The translations under genes were made by a program, and so were the position numbers. A stretch of DNA of 42,559 bases, taken from positions 1 through 42,559 of the forward strand of contig JADFQN010000008.1 of assembly GCA_022561755.1 (NCBI GenBank), read 5' to 3'. The notes below the pieces were generated by a model. It was not told the DNA's origin. It saw nothing but the letters and a program-made list of their open reading frames with translations, and did not search any database. The stretch's first letter is position 1. Each line of letters starts with the position of its first letter. Below, one piece after another: positions 41,966 to 42,559 of this stretch. The DNA is from Bacteroidota bacterium. GTDB lineage: Bacteria; Bacteroidota; Rhodothermia; Rhodothermales; Rubricoccaceae.

Positions 41966-42187
41966 GCCGCCCACGAGGGACGTCCCTACGTTCAGACCCT
42001 CAACCTCTCATACCCTCACACCCGGAACAAAATCTGGAGACGCCCCATCGGGACGTCTCTACGCCTAACCTCTCACGCTTTCTATTGAGGACGCCCACGA
42101 GGAACGTCTCTACGTCTTCCCCAACGCTCTCTGTCGCGGACGCCCTCGAGGGACGTCCCTACGTTTATACCCTCAGCCTCTCACACG
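41966..42187. repeat. Array of four ~50-bp units with a GACGTCCCTACG core (family E)
   Basis: Units begin at about 41966, 42038, 42088 and 42137. Each has a GACGCCC(A/T)CGAGG stretch, a (G/A)ACGTC(C/T)CTACG core and then CCTAACCTCTCACGC or CCCTCAGCCTCTCACAC. Spacing is about 45-70 bp. GGACGTCC is itself a palindrome. The array ends 13 bp before the TTG start of pyrF, so it may be leader, operator array or relic of repeated insertion. It relates to the palindromes at 9048 and 20383. Confidence 0.75.
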
Positions 42188-42200
42188 TCGACGCCAATCC

Positions 42201-42559
42201 TTGTCTTTCCTTTCCAAACTCCACGCAGCCCAAGCCGCCCAAGGCTCCGTTCTCTGCGTCGGCCTCGACCCCGATCCGGCTCGGCTGCCGGATTCCTTCC
42301 GCGATTACTCGGAAGGCGAAGCCCTCCGCGAGTTCTGCACGTCGATTGTTGAGGCGACGGCCCCGTACGCCTGCGCGTTCAAGCCTAACCTTGCGTTCTT
42401 CGAAGCCCTAGGGGCAGAAGGTTGGAAGGTGCTGGCGGATGTGATCGAGGCCATCCCCAGCGACCGCCTCATCATTCTGGATGCCAAGCGAGGCGACATC
42501 GGCAACACGGCCGCAAAGTATGCGCATGCACTCTACAACGAGATGGGCGGCGACGCTGT
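42201..42559 (+). CDS. pyrF: Orotidine-5'-phosphate decarboxylase, N-terminal part (cut by window end)
   Basis: It decarboxylates OMP to UMP, the last step of pyrimidine synthesis. The visible 119 codons start at a TTG and read LSFLSKLHAAQAAQGSVLCV, then GLDPDPARLP, FKPNLAFFEALG and the signature LDAKRGDIGNTAAKYA with the catalytic Lys/Asp set. This is the longer group 2 type. The TTG start is chosen because it gives the family's MSF-L--KL beginning; no ATG is available in frame. The C-terminal part continues past the right edge. Confidence 0.92.
   Translation, partial: MSFLSKLHAAQAAQGSVLCVGLDPDPARLPDSFRDYSEGEALREFCTSIVEATAPYACAFKPNLAFFEALGAEGWKVLADVIEAIPSDRLIILDAKRGDIGNTAAKYAHALYNEMGGDA

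Noticed and set aside
41966-42187. CRISPR array before pyrF
   Set aside because: Units are imperfect and unevenly spaced, there are no unique spacers of constant length, and no cas genes are nearby.
41908-42411. 167-codon plus-strand frame across the repeat array
   Set aside because: It reads the repeats and then pyrF in the wrong frame; pyrF from the TTG at 42201 matches its family throughout.

Overview
This 42.6 kb window looks like chromosome of a free-living, GC-rich member of the Bacteroidota/Rhodothermota (Rhodothermales-like). The evidence is two secreted proteins ending in type IX secretion (T9SS) sorting domains, a fused CrtYc-CrtYd-type lycopene cyclase, many starts without a clear Shine-Dalgarno, several small lipoproteins, and GT-C/GT2/GT4 surface-sugar enzymes. 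The taxon is inferred from gene content, not from a marker search. Coding density is high. There are no rRNA genes, tRNA genes, CRISPR arrays or complete transposase genes that I can see.

Left part (1-12.9 kb): the C-terminal half of a 7TM-HD (PgpH-like) phosphodiesterase, a GntR/YtrA-type regulator, a small membrane protein and a PruA-type P5C dehydrogenase on the minus strand. On the plus strand follow a LolC/E-like permease, a 1-Cys peroxiredoxin, moaD, moaE (split from moaD by a miniature element) and pta. Then come a tiny lipoprotein, a nitrilase-family amidohydrolase, a DUF6174-like lipoprotein, purC, an ABC ATPase whose 3' end lies inside a miniature element, and an acidic lipoprotein with a clear terminator.

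Middle (12.9-18.4 kb): two divergent tyrosine recombinases. The plus-strand one is translationally coupled (ATGA) to an unrecognised upstream gene and (GTGA) to a downstream lycopene cyclase. The run continues into moeB-rhodanese and miaA, giving a five-gene operon with almost no spacers.

Right part (18.4-42.6 kb), nearly all minus strand: a six-repeat FG-GAP/T9SS protein, a GT-C glycosyltransferase fused to a methyltransferase and coupled to an RsbW-like kinase, a large subtilase with FG-GAP repeats and a T9SS domain, and GT2 and GT4 enzymes. Next come scpA-scpB-rluB-guaB-pepP, a sugar-nucleotide epimerase, an M16 peptidase, a TPR protein and a VLCAD-like acyl-CoA dehydrogenase. The 5' part of pyrF is on the plus strand at the right edge.

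The most unusual content is between the genes. At least six families of short, non-coding, inverted-repeat elements fill nearly every spacer. Several start exactly at the TAG stop codon of the preceding gene, and three or four spacers carry hairpins built from degenerate 7-bp repeats.
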